Assembly: GCA_949825045.1 (NCBI GenBank)
Contig: OX463829.1
Coordinates: forward strand, 1,550,001 to 1,614,000
Reading direction: 5' to 3'
Length of the DNA: 64,000 nucleotides
Origin: Argyresthia goedartella
Lineage: Eukaryota; Arthropoda; Insecta; Lepidoptera; Argyresthiidae
Below, in pieces: positions 11,224 to 23,745 of this stretch (position 1 is its first letter; every line of letters begins with the position of its first letter). The notes under the pieces are model-generated. The model ran no database searches and was not told the origin of the DNA. It was given only the letters and a program-made list of their open reading frames with translations. A program made the translations under genes and the position numbers.

Positions 11224-11426
11224 ACAGGCTTCCGCATACATTGCAAAACAGTATCTTAAAGAACTACAAGACCTGTAAACATTTATTAAAAAAACACTAT
11301 ATATTGGGATCAAGTGAATGACTTTATAATGCTGTAATGCGACTCATTCGTGCAAGCATAAACCTCAAATAGGTTTAAAGCGCGTCTAGTTTATTTTTTT
11401 TAACTACTGTATTGTTATGTGATGAA

Positions 11427-11458
<32 letters not shown>

Positions 11459-11463
<5 letters not shown>

Positions 11464-11854
11464 CAATCGCCGCTAACTCAGTCCGCAGCAAATAACAGCC
11501 AAATCGAAACATTTTTCTGAAATAAACATAAACATTTATATACGCATACATTGCTTCTGGCCTCAGACTAGGATATCCTGTGTCGTGGTAAGTCAAAACA
11601 GCGACGTCACACACATAAAAATACAAGACCTGAGGATTTTTTTTTCTTATTAAGGTTTCATTATTATATTTTATTTTAATAAGGTTTCTGTCCATTTTCG
11701 GTTGATTTGAGTTCTTGAATAAGAGAGCTGGGGACAATATATTGTCGTTAACATAACATCTAATTGTAAAACGCTAACACGTTAGAGATAACCTTCTATA
11801 TAAACATATATAAATCATACATAACTCCAGCGGCAAAAGGATGTGTAAAAAGGG
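11459..11854. other. No gene seen
   Basis: Sequence after the poly(A) run. It shows no protein similarity that I recognise and no clear repeat. Confidence 0.5.
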
Positions 11855-11975
11855 AAACTTCCGAAACGGTGTAGTCTTTTTTATATAAAAAAATGACTTG
11901 TAGTTATAAGTAAGTATAATTTTGACGTTGAATAACATAATTTATTTATTTATATTAAAAAAAAAAAAAAGATTC
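11855..11975 (+). repeat. 3' end fragment of non-LTR family C
   Basis: The sequence from CCGAAACGGTGTAGTC through TTTTGACGTTGAATAA matches, in reverse complement, the 3' end of the family C copy at about 17,650-17,745. It ends in an A-rich run. It is non-coding. Confidence 0.7.
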
Positions 11976-12069
11976 CGTTTCTGAATAAGAAAACGAGCAA
12001 AAATGTAATTGGGTGAATGACCATGAACAGCGGAATTACTTAAAATGAGCGACAAAAATATTGAACGGC

Positions 12070-12315
12070 GCGACAAAATTACCGAATCGCTCGAAAATAA
12101 TACTGAATGGCTATGGCCAACGCTTATTGGCTAAATAAAATCCGTCTGGGCGAAGTGGTGGGTCGGGTAGGTGAAGGATAAAACTTATCCTTCGTGTAAG
12201 GTAAAATAAACATGTAAGAGTAACAAAATCCACCGCTCGTTTTGTATTTTATGTTGCTCAAATTATGGTTTTCAAGATGCTGGTTTTCAAGATGCTGATT
12301 CAGTAATTTTGTCGG
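12070..12315. repeat. Short inverted-repeat element (MITE-like)
   Basis: CGACAAAATTACCGAATC near 12,070 is mirrored by GATTCAGTAATTTTGTCG near 12,297, with one mismatch in 18. Between them GGTTTTCAAGATGCT occurs twice in tandem. Ends and target duplication are not certain. Confidence 0.4.
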
Positions 12316-12514
12316 GCAAAATCAGTATTTGTGTCAATCAAAAACTGGATTTACGTCATACGTTTATCAAAATTTCTGGAAAAGTTCTCTGTTTCACTAT
12401 TACATAGTCCTAAACGTTATCTCCTAAACGTTATCTTATCACTTGTTCACATAAATTGTGTATTTGTCTTGGGAGCTACAAATATGCATTGTTAGGTAAA
12501 ATATCTGTAGAAAG

Positions 12515-13087
12515 ACAAACTTGCAGTGCCCACTACTCGGCTCCATAAAATAAAAAACTCGTTCAAGGGTAATTGTGTAAGATTTTACAATAAACTCCCA
12601 AGCACTTTGACAGATCTATCAATTAATAAGTTCAAGAAATACATCAAGCAAAGGCTTATTTCTAAAGCTTACTACAGTATTAAAGAGTACATAGACGATA
12701 AAAATGCTTGGGACTGAATTGTTCTAATTAATTGTGAGCATCCTCACTGCCAGAGTTTCTTTTACTGGACACTTGGAGGCCTTTTACACCTCCAAAGATT
12801 AATTTAATTATACAACTCTTGACTGTGGGGACCATTTACATCTCCTATCATCATTGTATTATTCACTAAAGAGACTATACATCTCTGTTATTTATATTTT
12901 AATTATTTTATTATGACATTTGAGACTCTTTACATCTCTCAGAAACAATAATTAAGTACTTTTTTTTTTTGATAATATGATACAAATAATAATACCAAAT
13001 GTTCTGTAAAAAATGAAATGAAATGACATGTGAAAGTGCCCTTGTGGCCTATTTACAGAATAAACGTTTTGAGTTTTGAGTTTTGAA
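12515..13087 (+). pseudogene. Non-LTR family A, 3' fragment
   Basis: The same 3' end as the copy at 6,054-7,205, in the opposite orientation. It encodes the last 60 residues of the RT protein, ending DDKNAWD at 12,717. The identical 3' untranslated region and the TTTTGAG repeats at about 13,065-13,087 follow. The truncation point differs from the other copy, as expected for independent 5'-truncated insertions. Confidence 0.85.
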
Positions 13088-13394
13088 AGATGTCATGTTT
13101 GCAAGTAATATGGAGTACAATGTGCAGGAATAGTTTGTTTAGATAAGGAATAATAATTTTAAATGAGATTTCGCATACCAGGTTGTGCTTATTATCGGTT
13201 AAGTAAAGAATATTGACAGGCGATTACTCATGTTCTGTGTGAGTATTTGGTAATTACTTCTATTATTATTATTATTCAATTAATACAAAAATACACACGC
13301 AAAAAGTGTGTCTGAAAATAAGAACATCTTCTAACTTCAAACGGTTTTTGTAAGAATTTATAAATATTTTTTTGTACATTTCTGAAGACGAAAA
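13088..13394. other. No gene seen; small ATT microsatellite
   Basis: AT-rich. It contains (ATT)n near 13,260-13,275 and nothing else recognisable. Confidence 0.5.
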
Positions 13395-15690
13395 AAAAAA
13401 AAAAACATTTATTTCCATAGGATGTCGTTACATCACATAGATCCGTCATTACATTTTTTTTGGGTGAGTTCACTAACACAATGGCGGAATCTGTGGAGAA
13501 GAACTCACCGAAGAAACTCCACAGTCGTCGCATCTTTTGCGTTTCCTTTTTTAAATAAAATATTGTCAAATTACAAAATGAATGCTAATTATATATCGAA
13601 ACAGCCTGTTACTCAAACAATCTATTCCCATGGACATCTGTCCTCTAAGTAATCAGATATCCTAAAGTAACCTTCTTTATACAATTTCTGTTTTATTATT
13701 ATTTTAAACTTGTCTAAAGGTAAGTTTTTAATATCAGTAGGGACCTTATTGTAATAGCGTACACAATTGCCTTTAAAAGAATTACTAATTTTATGTAGTC
13801 GGCTTACATAAGCAACCAACTTGTCTTTATTTCTAGTATTAAAATTGTGTATATCACTGTACTTCTGAAAATTAGTTATATTTCTTTTTACATACACAAG
13901 ATTGTCATAGATATATTGAGACACAAATGTCAGAATATTGATTTCTTTAAACTTTTCCCTCAGTGACACTCTAGGCCCTAATCTATGAATTGCACGAACA
14001 GCCCGTTTCTGCAGAATAAATATACTATTAGCATTCGCAGCGTGACCCCACAATAAAATACCATAGGTCATTAGACTACGAAAGTAACTAAAGTAGACTA
14101 GTCAAGCGGTGTCTACGTCGGTAAGAGCTCTAATTTTTTTAACTGCGAACGCTGCTGAACTCAGTCTGTTCGACAATTTATTTATATGAGGATCCCATTG
14201 TAGTTTGGCGTCTAAAGTAATGCCCAAAAAGACAGTCGACTGCACGAGGTCCAATCTCTGTCCTTTTATAAATATATCTGTAGTTACCGGGTTCACATTG
14301 GGTAACACGAATTTAATACATTTAGTTTTCTTTTCATTAAGTAATAAATTGTTAACAGTAAACCAGTTCACTATACTAGAGATAGCATTGTTTACCTCGT
14401 CATAATTTGATTGCTGTCTTTTAACTTTAAATATCAAAGAAGTATCATCGGCAAACAATACTAACCCATGTTTTGCTTTAACAGGGTAAAGTAAATCATT
14501 AATGTATACTAAAAACAAGAAAGGACCAAGAATTGAACCTTGCGGTACGCCCATACTTATTGAAGACCCAGGTGATATTTTCCCATTAACATCGACCATC
14601 TGAACCCTATCTGTTAGATATGACTCCAGAAGGCCAAGGGCCTGATCTTTTACACCATAATGGCGTAACTTCCTGACAAGAGTGTCATGATGGACGCAAT
14701 CAAAAGCCTTGGATAGATCGCAGAAGACACCTATTGCATCCATTGCGTCTTCCCAAGCATCAAAAATATTGTCGATTAGTTCAACACCAGCATCGGCTGT
14801 TGAACGACCCTTTGTGAAACCAAACTGAGCAATATGAATTAAATTATTGAGATAAAAATGAGTTTGCAATTGATTAAGTATGAGTTTTTCAAATATTTTG
14901 CTAAGCGTTGTAGTATCGATATGGGTCTAAAATTGGTGGGGTCTGATATACTACCAGCTTTGAATAAAGGTATAACTTTACTTAGTTTCATCAAGTCAGG
15001 AAACACACCATTATCTATACATTGATTAAATATACAACAAAGGTGAGGTGCAATACAATCTACAATAGAACTAATAATTTTTACTGATAGACCATGGGCG
15101 TCAGCTGTCTTTTTCATTTCCAGGGATTTAAACGCTTTTACAATGTCTTCATTATTTACGTGCCTAAATTTAAAATCTGTTTTACATTCCTCAAAGTTTT
15201 GTTTAAATATAGATTCAGCAGCAGCGGGAGATGAATTTAAAGACTTGGTTGTTGAAACTGGAATGTCCGTAAAGAAATTTTCGAAAGCTTTTGCTACTTC
15301 TAGGTCTGTACTTAGCAATTGATTATCTATCTTAAGCTTGAAGTTATTATGTGTAGCTTTGGCCTTTCCAGTCTCTCTGTTTATAATTTGCCAAGTCGTT
15401 TTCATTACATTGCTACTAGATTCAATTTTGTTTTTAATGAAATTAGATTTAGCTACGGCACAAACGCGTTTAAACATTTTTTAATAACTACGAACATAAT
15501 CTAGAAAGGCCGTATTTTTGTTATATGATTTCTCTTCATAGAGTTCATATAATCTTCGTCTGTTCCTATGAATTCCAACTGTCGCCCAATCACTAAACAA
15601 AGCTTTGTTATTAACTTTTATAGTTTTTGATTTAAATACCGTATCATATTCATTTTTGACAAGGTTAAATACTGATATATACGATTATAA
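13395..15690 (-). pseudogene. Non-LTR family B, copy 1: endonuclease-RT linker and reverse transcriptase
   Basis: Reading right to left: the linker with MKTTWQIINRETGK, the RT with FRPISIL, FGFTKGRSTADAG, FCDLSKAFDCVHH, QGSILGP and FADDTS, then the C-terminal WFTVNNLLLNEKKTK and YGILLWG, ending DRCPWE near 13,650. Three frames are needed. Compared with copy 2 (32,412-33,990), a single base is missing near 14,925, and an AGA has become TGA near 14,103. Another TAA breaks the linker near 15,480. The endonuclease is absent; the copy is truncated near 15,690. The 3' end reaches an A run at about 13,390. Non-functional. Confidence 0.85.
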
Positions 15691-15961
15691 GGAATAGTAT
15701 ACAAACCGCCTTTCACGCTCGAAGGCATCTGTTCGTTCTGTGACGCAGGCGCATTGCAAACGCTCGCTGGTCGCGTTTCACCAGAATCTTAAATGAGGAA
15801 TCTGAAAATCGCTCCTAAATCTTCCTTGATTTATAATTTATTTATTTCAGAGTGAAGATGGACTCATAATGTTTCCCCAAAAACATATAAGTAGTCGAAA
15901 TAAATATTTCTTGGGTCAACTTAGTAAGTTGTAATTAGCTGATTGGACTGATACTCATACA

Positions 15962-16440
15962 TTATAAATGTACTGTAGGTGTCTCCCTCTCCAGATCCTC
16001 GCGCCATCTCCTCATTGGCACCTCTTCGGTGGCGTCCGTCTTTAGGTACCCAATCGGTAACAATCTTGACCCACCTATAGGGGTCCATACGATAGACATT
16101 TCCGGCCCAGCTCCACTTGAGTTTGACACTCTGTGTATCCACGTCATTTGTACGAGTCATGGAGCGCAGTGTGGTGATTCTGACACGGTCCTAAGTTTGA
16201 TTTCTATCGAACTGCGCTGCTTATAACCCTTTGACTATCCTAGAGTTTGGACTTTAGATGATCGTTTAGTGACCATGTCTGGGCGGCGTAGGATAAGATA
16301 GGCAGGATACACATGTCGACAAGCTTCCGCTTAAGTCAGTGGAATGCTGCCCTTCATCAACTCTTTCATGGACCAGTAGTTCATCCAGGCGTTCGAAATG
16401 CGTCTATCAATTTCCTTGATCTGCCCAAGTAGATATACTC
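15962..16440 (-). pseudogene. RTE-like non-LTR reverse transcriptase, C-terminal remnant
   Basis: The minus-strand translation in shifting frames gives IDRRISNAWMNYWSMKELMK, then LPILSYAAQTWS (near 16,300), VKLKWSWAGNVYRMDPYRW (about 16,120) and a GRRRRGxPxRRWRxD-like end near 16,000. This order and these motifs are typical of the RT C-terminus of RTE-type elements widespread in insects. Stops and at least one frameshift are present and no catalytic core remains. Both ends are ragged. Confidence 0.7.
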
Positions 16441-16525
16441 AACGACATAATAATAACAGATATACTTCCTGCCCATATACATACTTTTTCCTTCTGCCAC
16501 CAACAATGATTCCCCTATTCGTCCA

Positions 16526-16807
16526 ATGACGTGTCAGCTTCCTGAAGACTGCTTTAGAAGCATAGGTGATCAGTATATGATAGTATTTATAGTTAAAATG
16601 GAATTTACAGGCTCTATAAGTGTATCAAATATTTTAAAAGAGCATGAACAATGCAATACTTTATTTCAGATAACATTAGACAAAAGGTCAATTAAATTGC
16701 ATAAAGTCCGGTTAAAGTTCACGGGCATGTATAGATGCCATTTTCCCGTTACAGGTTGTGAATTTTATTACCAAGGCATGAGGTCCAAAATCACGATGCC
16801 TCAATAA
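16526..16807 (+). other. Open frame with an Ig-like YRC motif; possible stray exon
   Basis: A 93-codon open frame. Its middle, after an AG acceptor-like site at about 16,668, encodes SIKLHKVRLKFTGMYRCHF. The L-x-x-V-x-x-x-x-x-G-x-Y-x-C pattern is what the end of an immunoglobulin V-type domain looks like, for example in Beat-family cell-surface proteins of insects. It is short and has no linked exons that I can find. It could be a decayed duplicate, a single exon of a gene with very long introns, or chance. Confidence 0.2.
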
Positions 16808-16956
16808 TCCCGTGGGCGTTTAAAGGGTAAGGTAATTTATGCAGAATTCTGCAACAATTGGAAGGTAATTATATGAAGTATAAGTAGAACAAATTATATC
16901 GGTATATTTCAGCATCGATTTAGTGTGAGAAAGAGTTGTTTTTGCCTTGTTATAGT

Positions 16957-19900
16957 ATGCCATACGTGACATTTGTCCTTGCGTGACTGATTAAAATTTG
17001 GGAGTTGAGACTAGAGATGGTATTAATTTTTGTTCAGTTTTGAATTATATATGTATATATTGTTTTAATTACTGTAATTTACTACGATAATAAATGGATG
17101 AGCCAGGTCTGATTTGAAGTGGTGGCGGGAGAAATAAGCGTGCAAGTGACGAGCCATTACTTAAGTCACCGAAGAAAAGAATCAAACAAACTCCACTGAG
17201 TTCTACTAAAAAACAGACCGTTTTGAATATTTTTAACAAGTGACTGAAAGCTGGCCGCAAGGGTCATATCTTAACAGCAGTTTGATCGTCAATAAAACCA
17301 CTGAAACCGCAGGTACGCATTTCATTCGATGTCTTATAAAATATCAGTACTACCCTTTCTGGTATAATAATTGTCGTTGCTAAGTGCATATAAGTAAATC
17401 ACATTCCTTTTCTACTTACAATTTCTCATGCACTTCCTTTCTTCTTTAGGTAATTGTGCAATAAAGTTTTACTTACTTTCTCTTTCTTCAGGTATATTGC
17501 GTATAAATAAAAGTAATCCTTCCAGAAGCAGAGGAAATCATGACACCGGAGAGATGGCAAAATTGTATAAAGCATGTTATAGAGGAGGAGAAAAAGATAC
17601 ACTGCCAACAGAGTCAGAGTCAGAGTAATTTTTTTTATTGAATATAAATAAATAAATTATCTTATTCAACGTCAAAATTATACTTACTTATAACTACAAG
17701 TCAATTTTTTTATATAAAAAAAAGACTACACCGTTTCGGAAGATGGGCCTCGGGGTTAAGAAGAAACGGCAAGAAACTCCCCCATACCTTTTTTTTTTAA
17801 AGTGACTTTACGACAGGTACTGGTTTCGGTCTAAGGAAATTCGCCGGCGAGTGATAGCCTTGATCCATCGCCCCTCGTCGAATTTCTGTGCGCTGAGATG
17901 GTATGGACCATGCAGTTTTGTCATCTAAGTTTTCCTTTATACTATAATAGGACTTTCTTATCAGCTCATTTTTAACATAGTTTTTGAACCTTTTTTCAGG
18001 AAGGATCAATGATTCCTGTGGTATTTTATTGTAGAAGCGAATACAGTGCCCCATGAATGATGGGCCTACTTTACTTAGTCTAAATAATGGTAGTGCTAAC
18101 CTATTTTTATTTCTAGAGTTAATCGTATGGCTATCACCTACAATTTTAAATAAAGCTATGTTTTTTCTTACATGCATGATATTCTCGTAGATATATTGAC
18201 AGGTAACCGTAAGTATATTAATTTCTTTGAATTTTTCTCTTAATGATTCTCTAGCATCTAATTGATATATCGCCCTGATCGCCCTTTTTTGTAAGAAAAA
18301 TATCGTATTTATATCTGCTGCTCTCCCCCAGAGCAATATTCTATAAGACATAATACTGTGAAAATAACTAAAGTAAACCAATCTGGCAGTTTCAACATCT
18401 GTAAGATATCTGATTTGTCTGACCGCAAAAGCAGCTGAGCTAAGTCTTCGTGCGAGATTAATTATGTGAGGACCCCATTGAAGTTTCGAATCTATAGTGA
18501 TTCCGAGAAAGATTGTGTCTTCAACGAGGTCCAATCTTTCAGATCCTATTCTAACACTGCTTTCAACCTGTCGTACATTAGGCAAACAAAATTTGAAACA
18601 TTTAGTCTTCTTTGAGTTTAATAACAGGTTGTTTACATTGAACCAACTTAACACATGAGAGAGTGTACTATTTGCGTCGTCTAGAATTTCTTCTTGTCTT
18701 TTCACCTTGAAAATAATAGATGTTTCATCAGCAAATAGAACAATCTGAGTCATTTTTTCCACCATATAAGGCAGTTCATTCATGTACACTAAGAAAAGGA
18801 ACGGACCTAAGATAGAACCCTGGGGTACACTAATATTCATATGGGTTCCAGTGGACTTGCATCTGTTTATATCTACTTTTAGTAATCTTTCCATTAAATA
18901 AGTTTCCATTAATTTGAACGCATTATCTTTGATACCATAGTGTTGAAGTTTGAGCAAAAGAGTTTGTCGGTCCACACAGTCAAAGGCCTTGTAAAGATCA
19001 CAGAAAATACCAACCGCATCCTGTGATCCTTCCCACGCACTATAGATGTGTTCTACTAGCGCTACTCCGGCGTCTGTTGTTGATCTGCCTTTAGTGAATC
19101 CGAACTGTTTTTGTGGAGTAGCCCAGATGCATTGAAGTGAGAGAGTAGTTGACTCAATATGACCTATTCAAACACCTTGCTCAACACTGGCAATACAGAT
19201 ACAGGTCTGAAGTTGGCAAGGTCTTGTTTACTACCGGATTTGAAAAGAGGTATTAATCTGCTCATTTTCATGAGGTCAGGAAAAACTCCGATTGCTATAC
19301 AACTATTGAATGTGATTGCCATGTATGGTGCAATCACATCGATTACTGATTTAACCACGTTAACCGACATGCCCCATAAATCTTCAGTCTTTTTCATGCT
19401 AAGATGTTTAAATGTTTTGACTATAGTTATAGAGCCTATTGGCTTGAAGTTAAAGCCATCCTTGTTTTGGGGCACATTTTCAACCAAGTAATCTAAAGAC
19501 TTTTCAGAAGAGGATGGTAGTGCTTCTGTTGTTATTATTGGTATGGTACTGAAGAACTTTTCAAATGCGTTAGCTGGCATCAACTGGATGGAATAATGTA
19601 TGACAAAGTGGAGAGATTTAAAATAAATGTTGGTGAATCAACGTCATACAGCAGTGAAAACGACGAAGGCAGTGATGTTGATAAATGACAGGGTTTTAAT
19701 GAAAAAACACAGTGTAATGTGAAAGAAAAAATATTTGTAAAAATATTAATTTGAATAAAATATTTTTGATTTTGAATTATTTTCCTAATTCACTAGAGAT
19801 AAGATTTTCATGACCTTGTACATATAAGTTGTCTCAATCTTCACATAAACTTTTTATTTTTTTCTCTTTTGTATTTTAAGGTTAGTAATTACAATGTTGT

Positions 19901-20290
19901 TAACCTCCGCTTCTGCTCGACCTGTATTTGCCTTTCTGTCTAATGCTAAAAAGCTATTTGAAATAGAGTATAATTGTCACATAATTATCGCATTGTCTAC
20001 TGTCACTAGACTTCCGCCACCACTGGATTGCCACCCATCCGGTACGGAACCCTGGACATCTGCTGATATGCAGCGCTGTTAGGTCGCAGGTAAAAAAAAC
20101 GAGTTTCTAGCCGAGTCCCTCTAAAGATAAAATATAATACAAGAAGTATCTACGTATGAAGTGATGATAAGTGGCAAGCCCTTCGCCCACAGAAACACTA
20201 AAAACCCTAATCTTTTAGCCGCCTTGTGACTGCTACATAATGAAGGGCATTAAAACTCGAGAGTATCACTCGAGAGCTTTAATGCCTAAT
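16957..20290 (+). repeat. Repeat R1, copy B, split by a family C non-LTR insertion
   Basis: Matches copy A from ATAGTATGCCA to the terminal inverted repeat at 20,247-20,287. The transposase-type exon is cut after CACTGCCAAC (about 17,606) and resumes at CAACTGGATGG (about 19,590), so the insertion carries a short CAAC duplication. In this copy the codon that is TAG in copy A is GAG, so before the insertion the exon was open. The exon ends with TGA near 19,688. Confidence 0.8.
17606..19590 (-). pseudogene. Non-LTR family C, 5'-truncated RT copy inserted in R1
   Basis: The frame 18,975-17,797 encodes the RT core with QGSILGP, FADET (the usual FADDT has a D-to-E change in the second catalytic Asp) and the C-terminal WFNVNNLLLNSKKTK, WGPHI and YRILLWG. 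The upstream part, 19,583-19,164 (MKKTEDLWGMSV, FRPVSVL), is in another frame, so at least one indel lies between. The 3' end carries ACTCTG repeats (minus strand) next to the insertion point. The altered FADE and the frameshift make it inactive. Confidence 0.8.
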
Positions 20291-21842
20291 TATATATAGT
20301 TACATACACTAGTTTATCTACACACATATCATAAGCTCTCTTTGATGTGTTCAGGAACCGCATGTTTAACCGGCATTGTGGCTCTGCAGTTGTTTAGCTT
20401 GTTCTATAGTACCAACTTCACAGACAAACTAGGGGCGGCACGCAGGCGGGCGTCGGCTTTCGAAATTTGAATGTCATAATATGTAGAAAAATTACACATT
20501 ATGGTCATAATGTGTAATTTTTCAGATAAGAAATGAGTTTTTACCAAGTAGTTTAACATTATGCTGATCGTAACGAGCGGTTTTTGTGCGCAGTAAAGAG
20601 GGTTTATGATATGTGTATAGATAAAAGTATGTTTTTGTTTGGCGTAGTTCCGTCACAGACCGCTAGAGGCGTTGGCCATCATGACAGACGTATGTCCCTA
20701 TTAATGTACTGTCTCCTAACAACCTCTTTAAATATGACTTTACCATTCTGTAACACCCTATATGTAGACTCCATCTACGTGACAGGGGGATAATCCAGCT
20801 TCACAACTCTGGAGATAAGATAAGGTTTCCTGAAGTACTTCTTTAAATTATTCTAAACAACTATGTCTATAGAGAGATTGGTTTCATATTAAAATAAGAT
20901 AAATAATTGTTTTTCTCTGGGAAACATAAAATTGCTCCCAGCTAGGAAAATATGGGTTATATTGCTAACGATATTATTGAAGTTTAATTTATGAAAACCA
21001 GTCCTTTGAGTATTTTTGCATTTTTTTCTAATTTCGGCTTTGATTTTACTAACTATTGGTTTGTGCTTCGTCAAACGTTTCAGTATCTAACAAACGTAAA
21101 TATTCTGGCCCGAGTTCGTACATCGACGGGTCAGATATGTTTTTTTTTCCTAATGTGTTTCATTACATCTATATTAATTATTTCGTCAAGGGGTACGGTA
21201 GACTCAATCGAAACCTTACCTGAATAATAATACATAAAAAATAATGATTTCGAGTCGATAACATATATCCGCAAAATTCGGATTGTCGATTATTTTGTTA
21301 ATTCTAATGGTGTTGACAAACAAATCGCAGTCGCCATATTGGCCACGTGACATAGAGCCATAGACTGTAACAGCTTTGAACGATATGGTCTCTTCAGACA
21401 TGTCTTCTAGGGTTAGAAACCGATAAACTGCGTTAATTTGCGGTTGCGTTTATGTTCTTCATTTTCTGTATACGATGGTTGGTAGTGGATCCGAAGTTGA
21501 TTAGAAAACCGATTTTTAGATTAACCGAAAAAATTACGGCTAAATTACTGACTACAGAGAAAAGTGTATGAAACAAAAACTTAAGTATTTACGACCTTTA
21601 ATAAGATCTATGCATCAACAAAAAAGCAAATATATTAAATAAAAAAAAATAAAAAACATTAAAAATAATCTAAATCCTGTGAAACCCCGTAAAGTGTCAA
21701 TAAAGTCGAAAATACGCGTCTAAGAAAAAAGTTTATATGACAAAATATGTTTGTATTAACGCATTGAACAACCCCCCCCCCCCCTTAAAGATTCGATAAA
21801 ACAAAAAAATAAAAAAAAAGAATACATAAACCATTCACAAAA
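20291..21842. other. No gene seen
   Basis: AT-rich intergenic DNA. It contains one perfect palindrome (listed separately), a run of 13 C at 21,772-21,784 and no coding signal that I trust. Confidence 0.5.
20487..20522. repeat. Perfect 17-bp-arm palindrome
   Basis: The left arm AAAAATTACACATTATG is followed by a 2-base spacer and its exact complement. It could extrude a cruciform or be a tiny fold-back remnant. No flanking element was recognised. Confidence 0.85.
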
Positions 21843-22012
21843 TAAAAGGCCCGTTTTGACAGTTCACGCCCATGAAGTTTTAACCCCTAATGCGTAGGTA
21901 ATAAAAGCCTACTGTTGCGTACAAGTAGTTGCACCTAGGAAAACCGCTTCTATTACCTACGCGTTAGGGGTTAAAAGTGCATGGGCGTGAACTGTCAAAA
22001 CGGGCCTTTTTA
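21843..22012. mobile_element. Palindromic MITE with about 65-bp inverted repeats
   Basis: The ends read AAAGGCCCGTTTTGACAG inward on both sides and pair for about 65 bp with few mismatches, leaving a short central loop. TA lies at both outer edges, which fits a Tc1/mariner-type non-autonomous element. It has no coding capacity. Confidence 0.75.
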
Positions 22013-22020
22013 TTGTGGGT

Positions 22021-22160
22021 TAATGGTAGTTTTAGGCATGGTATCCAAACAAAAACATGCCGAACGGAATGAGGATCAACAAAAACAACACGTGGAATAA
22101 TATTGTGGATGTAGCTTAATGGTAGTTTTAGGCATGGTATCCCAACAAAAACATGCCGAT
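22021..22160. repeat. Direct repeat, about 96-bp spacing
   Basis: TAATGGTAGTTTTAGGCATG begins at 22,021 and again at 22,117, and the next 25 or so bases are also nearly identical. The function is unknown. Confidence 0.8.
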
Positions 22161-23096
22161 TTTGCCGATTCAAAGTTGACAGTTGTCGAAACCGTTCATA
22201 TTTTTTGATGGAAGTCGGCGGCGGTGGAGTGATCCACAATTCCATAGTAGAACTCAGTAGAAGCCATCACCATTGTTATTACTATTACTTATTAAATAGT
22301 GTATCTCTTTATTCCCGTCCGCGCGGAAGTTATGCCGAAAATCGTAAGTACCTATTTCATTTGTGTCAGGCAGGATCGCATTCTCTCAGCGTGATCTTTC
22401 AACATTGCATTTTGTAACAACCCCCCCTCGGCATTTGAAATTACAATGAATGACCCAACGAGTTTCCCGAACGATTCGATGAAAAGTAAATTAAAAGATA
22501 TAACCGACCAAACATTGATTTAACGTCAGACGGAATTAAACCCTTACGTTTTTTTTATTGGAATATTTCTCCAATTGGAAAGATTCTAATAGAGTTATTT
22601 TTAGAGTGGTTTTGGTTAAATAGTATCGTCAAGAGGTTCCTCAGCCAGTGATAAATATAAGTGACATAAGAATATTGATAAGCATCGAGTCCGTGCTTAT
22701 TAGAATAAATTCCAAGTAAGAAAACAATTTAAAAGACATTTTTCGATTACATGTGTTAATAAAGGAAGGTTTGTGCTAGAGCTCACGGCCAGAAGGGCCA
22801 CGGGCCCTAGGGAAGGGCCCCACAACCCCGCCCAACACCAGTGGAGGTCAACCGAGTTCTACGGGCCCAAGACAGATGCAGTTAGATTTAGCTAAGCAAA
22901 ATAAGCTTAAATTTTATAAAAAAAAATGCTTACAACCACTCAATATTGTAAACAAAATTCATAAGAAAACATAGGGTTAACTATGTGTTCATTAGTACGC
23001 TTTCGGCATTATCTTTCACCAGTTTTGGGGCTATCCTCCTCCAACACATTCCCATATACAATCTACGTGACTGCAATATTTAAGACTGCTGAAGAC
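22161..23096. other. No gene seen
   Basis: AT-rich except for a short GC-rich patch at about 22,780-22,880 with repeated GGGCCC/CGGGCC words. No credible coding frame was found. Confidence 0.5.
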
Positions 23097-23745
23097 CTGG
23101 AATTAGCCAACTAAATACACCAGCACCAGCATATCCCTCTCGAGTTTGTTTCCCTGCCAATCAACTACATATAGACTATTTAGGATATATTTTTATATGA
23201 TTTCATATTGTGATTTCTCTCATCCATCAGTCCTATATGTTTGTTGACCGGTTACGGGATATTTTTATTTGCATATACTCGGTATTGAGGTTATCTTGAG
23301 AGCTGGTATTAGCCAACTGAATACATCAGCACCCAGAGACAGTCTGAATCTACTCAAATCCCTCTCGAGTTTCCCTGCCAATCAACTACATATAGACTAT
23401 TTAGGATATATTTTTATATGATTTGATATTGTGATTTCTCTCAACCATCAGTCCAATATGTTTGTTGACCGGTTACGGGATATTTATATTTGCATATACT
23501 CGGTATTGAGGTTATCTTGAGAGCTGGCATTAGCCAACTGAATACATCAGCACCCAGAGACAGTCTGAATCTACTCAAATCCCTCTCGAGATTCCTTGCC
23601 AATCAACTACATATAGACTATTAGGATATATTTTTATATGATTTGATATTGTGATTTCTCTCATCCATCAGTACAATATGTTTGTTGACCGGTTACGGGA
23701 TATTTTTATTTGCATATACTCGGTATTGATGTTATCTTAAGAGAC
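23097..23745. repeat. Three-copy tandem array, 206-221 bp units
   Basis: Units begin at ATTAGCCAACT in 23,102, 23,308 and 23,529. Each runs through CCAATCAACTACATATAGAC and TGTTGACCGGTTACGGGATA to TATACTCGGTATTGA. The first unit is 15 bp shorter. Copies differ by scattered substitutions. It is satellite-like and non-coding. Confidence 0.9.

Larger units (their letters stand above)
7207..11458 (+). mobile_element. Nearly complete two-ORF non-LTR retrotransposon
   Basis: The element has a 5' leader of about 150 bp, ORF1 (7,356-8,333), ORF2 (8,360-11,223 with one frameshift), a 3' part of about 200 bp and a run of about 30 A ending at 11,458. The two ORFs are 26 bp apart. The 5' edge is uncertain; it is placed where family A sequence stops. 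No target-site duplication was found. Confidence 0.75.

Noticed and set aside
23097..23745. Regular repeats considered as a CRISPR array
   Set aside because: Units over 200 bp, only three copies, spacers not distinct from repeats, and an insect context.
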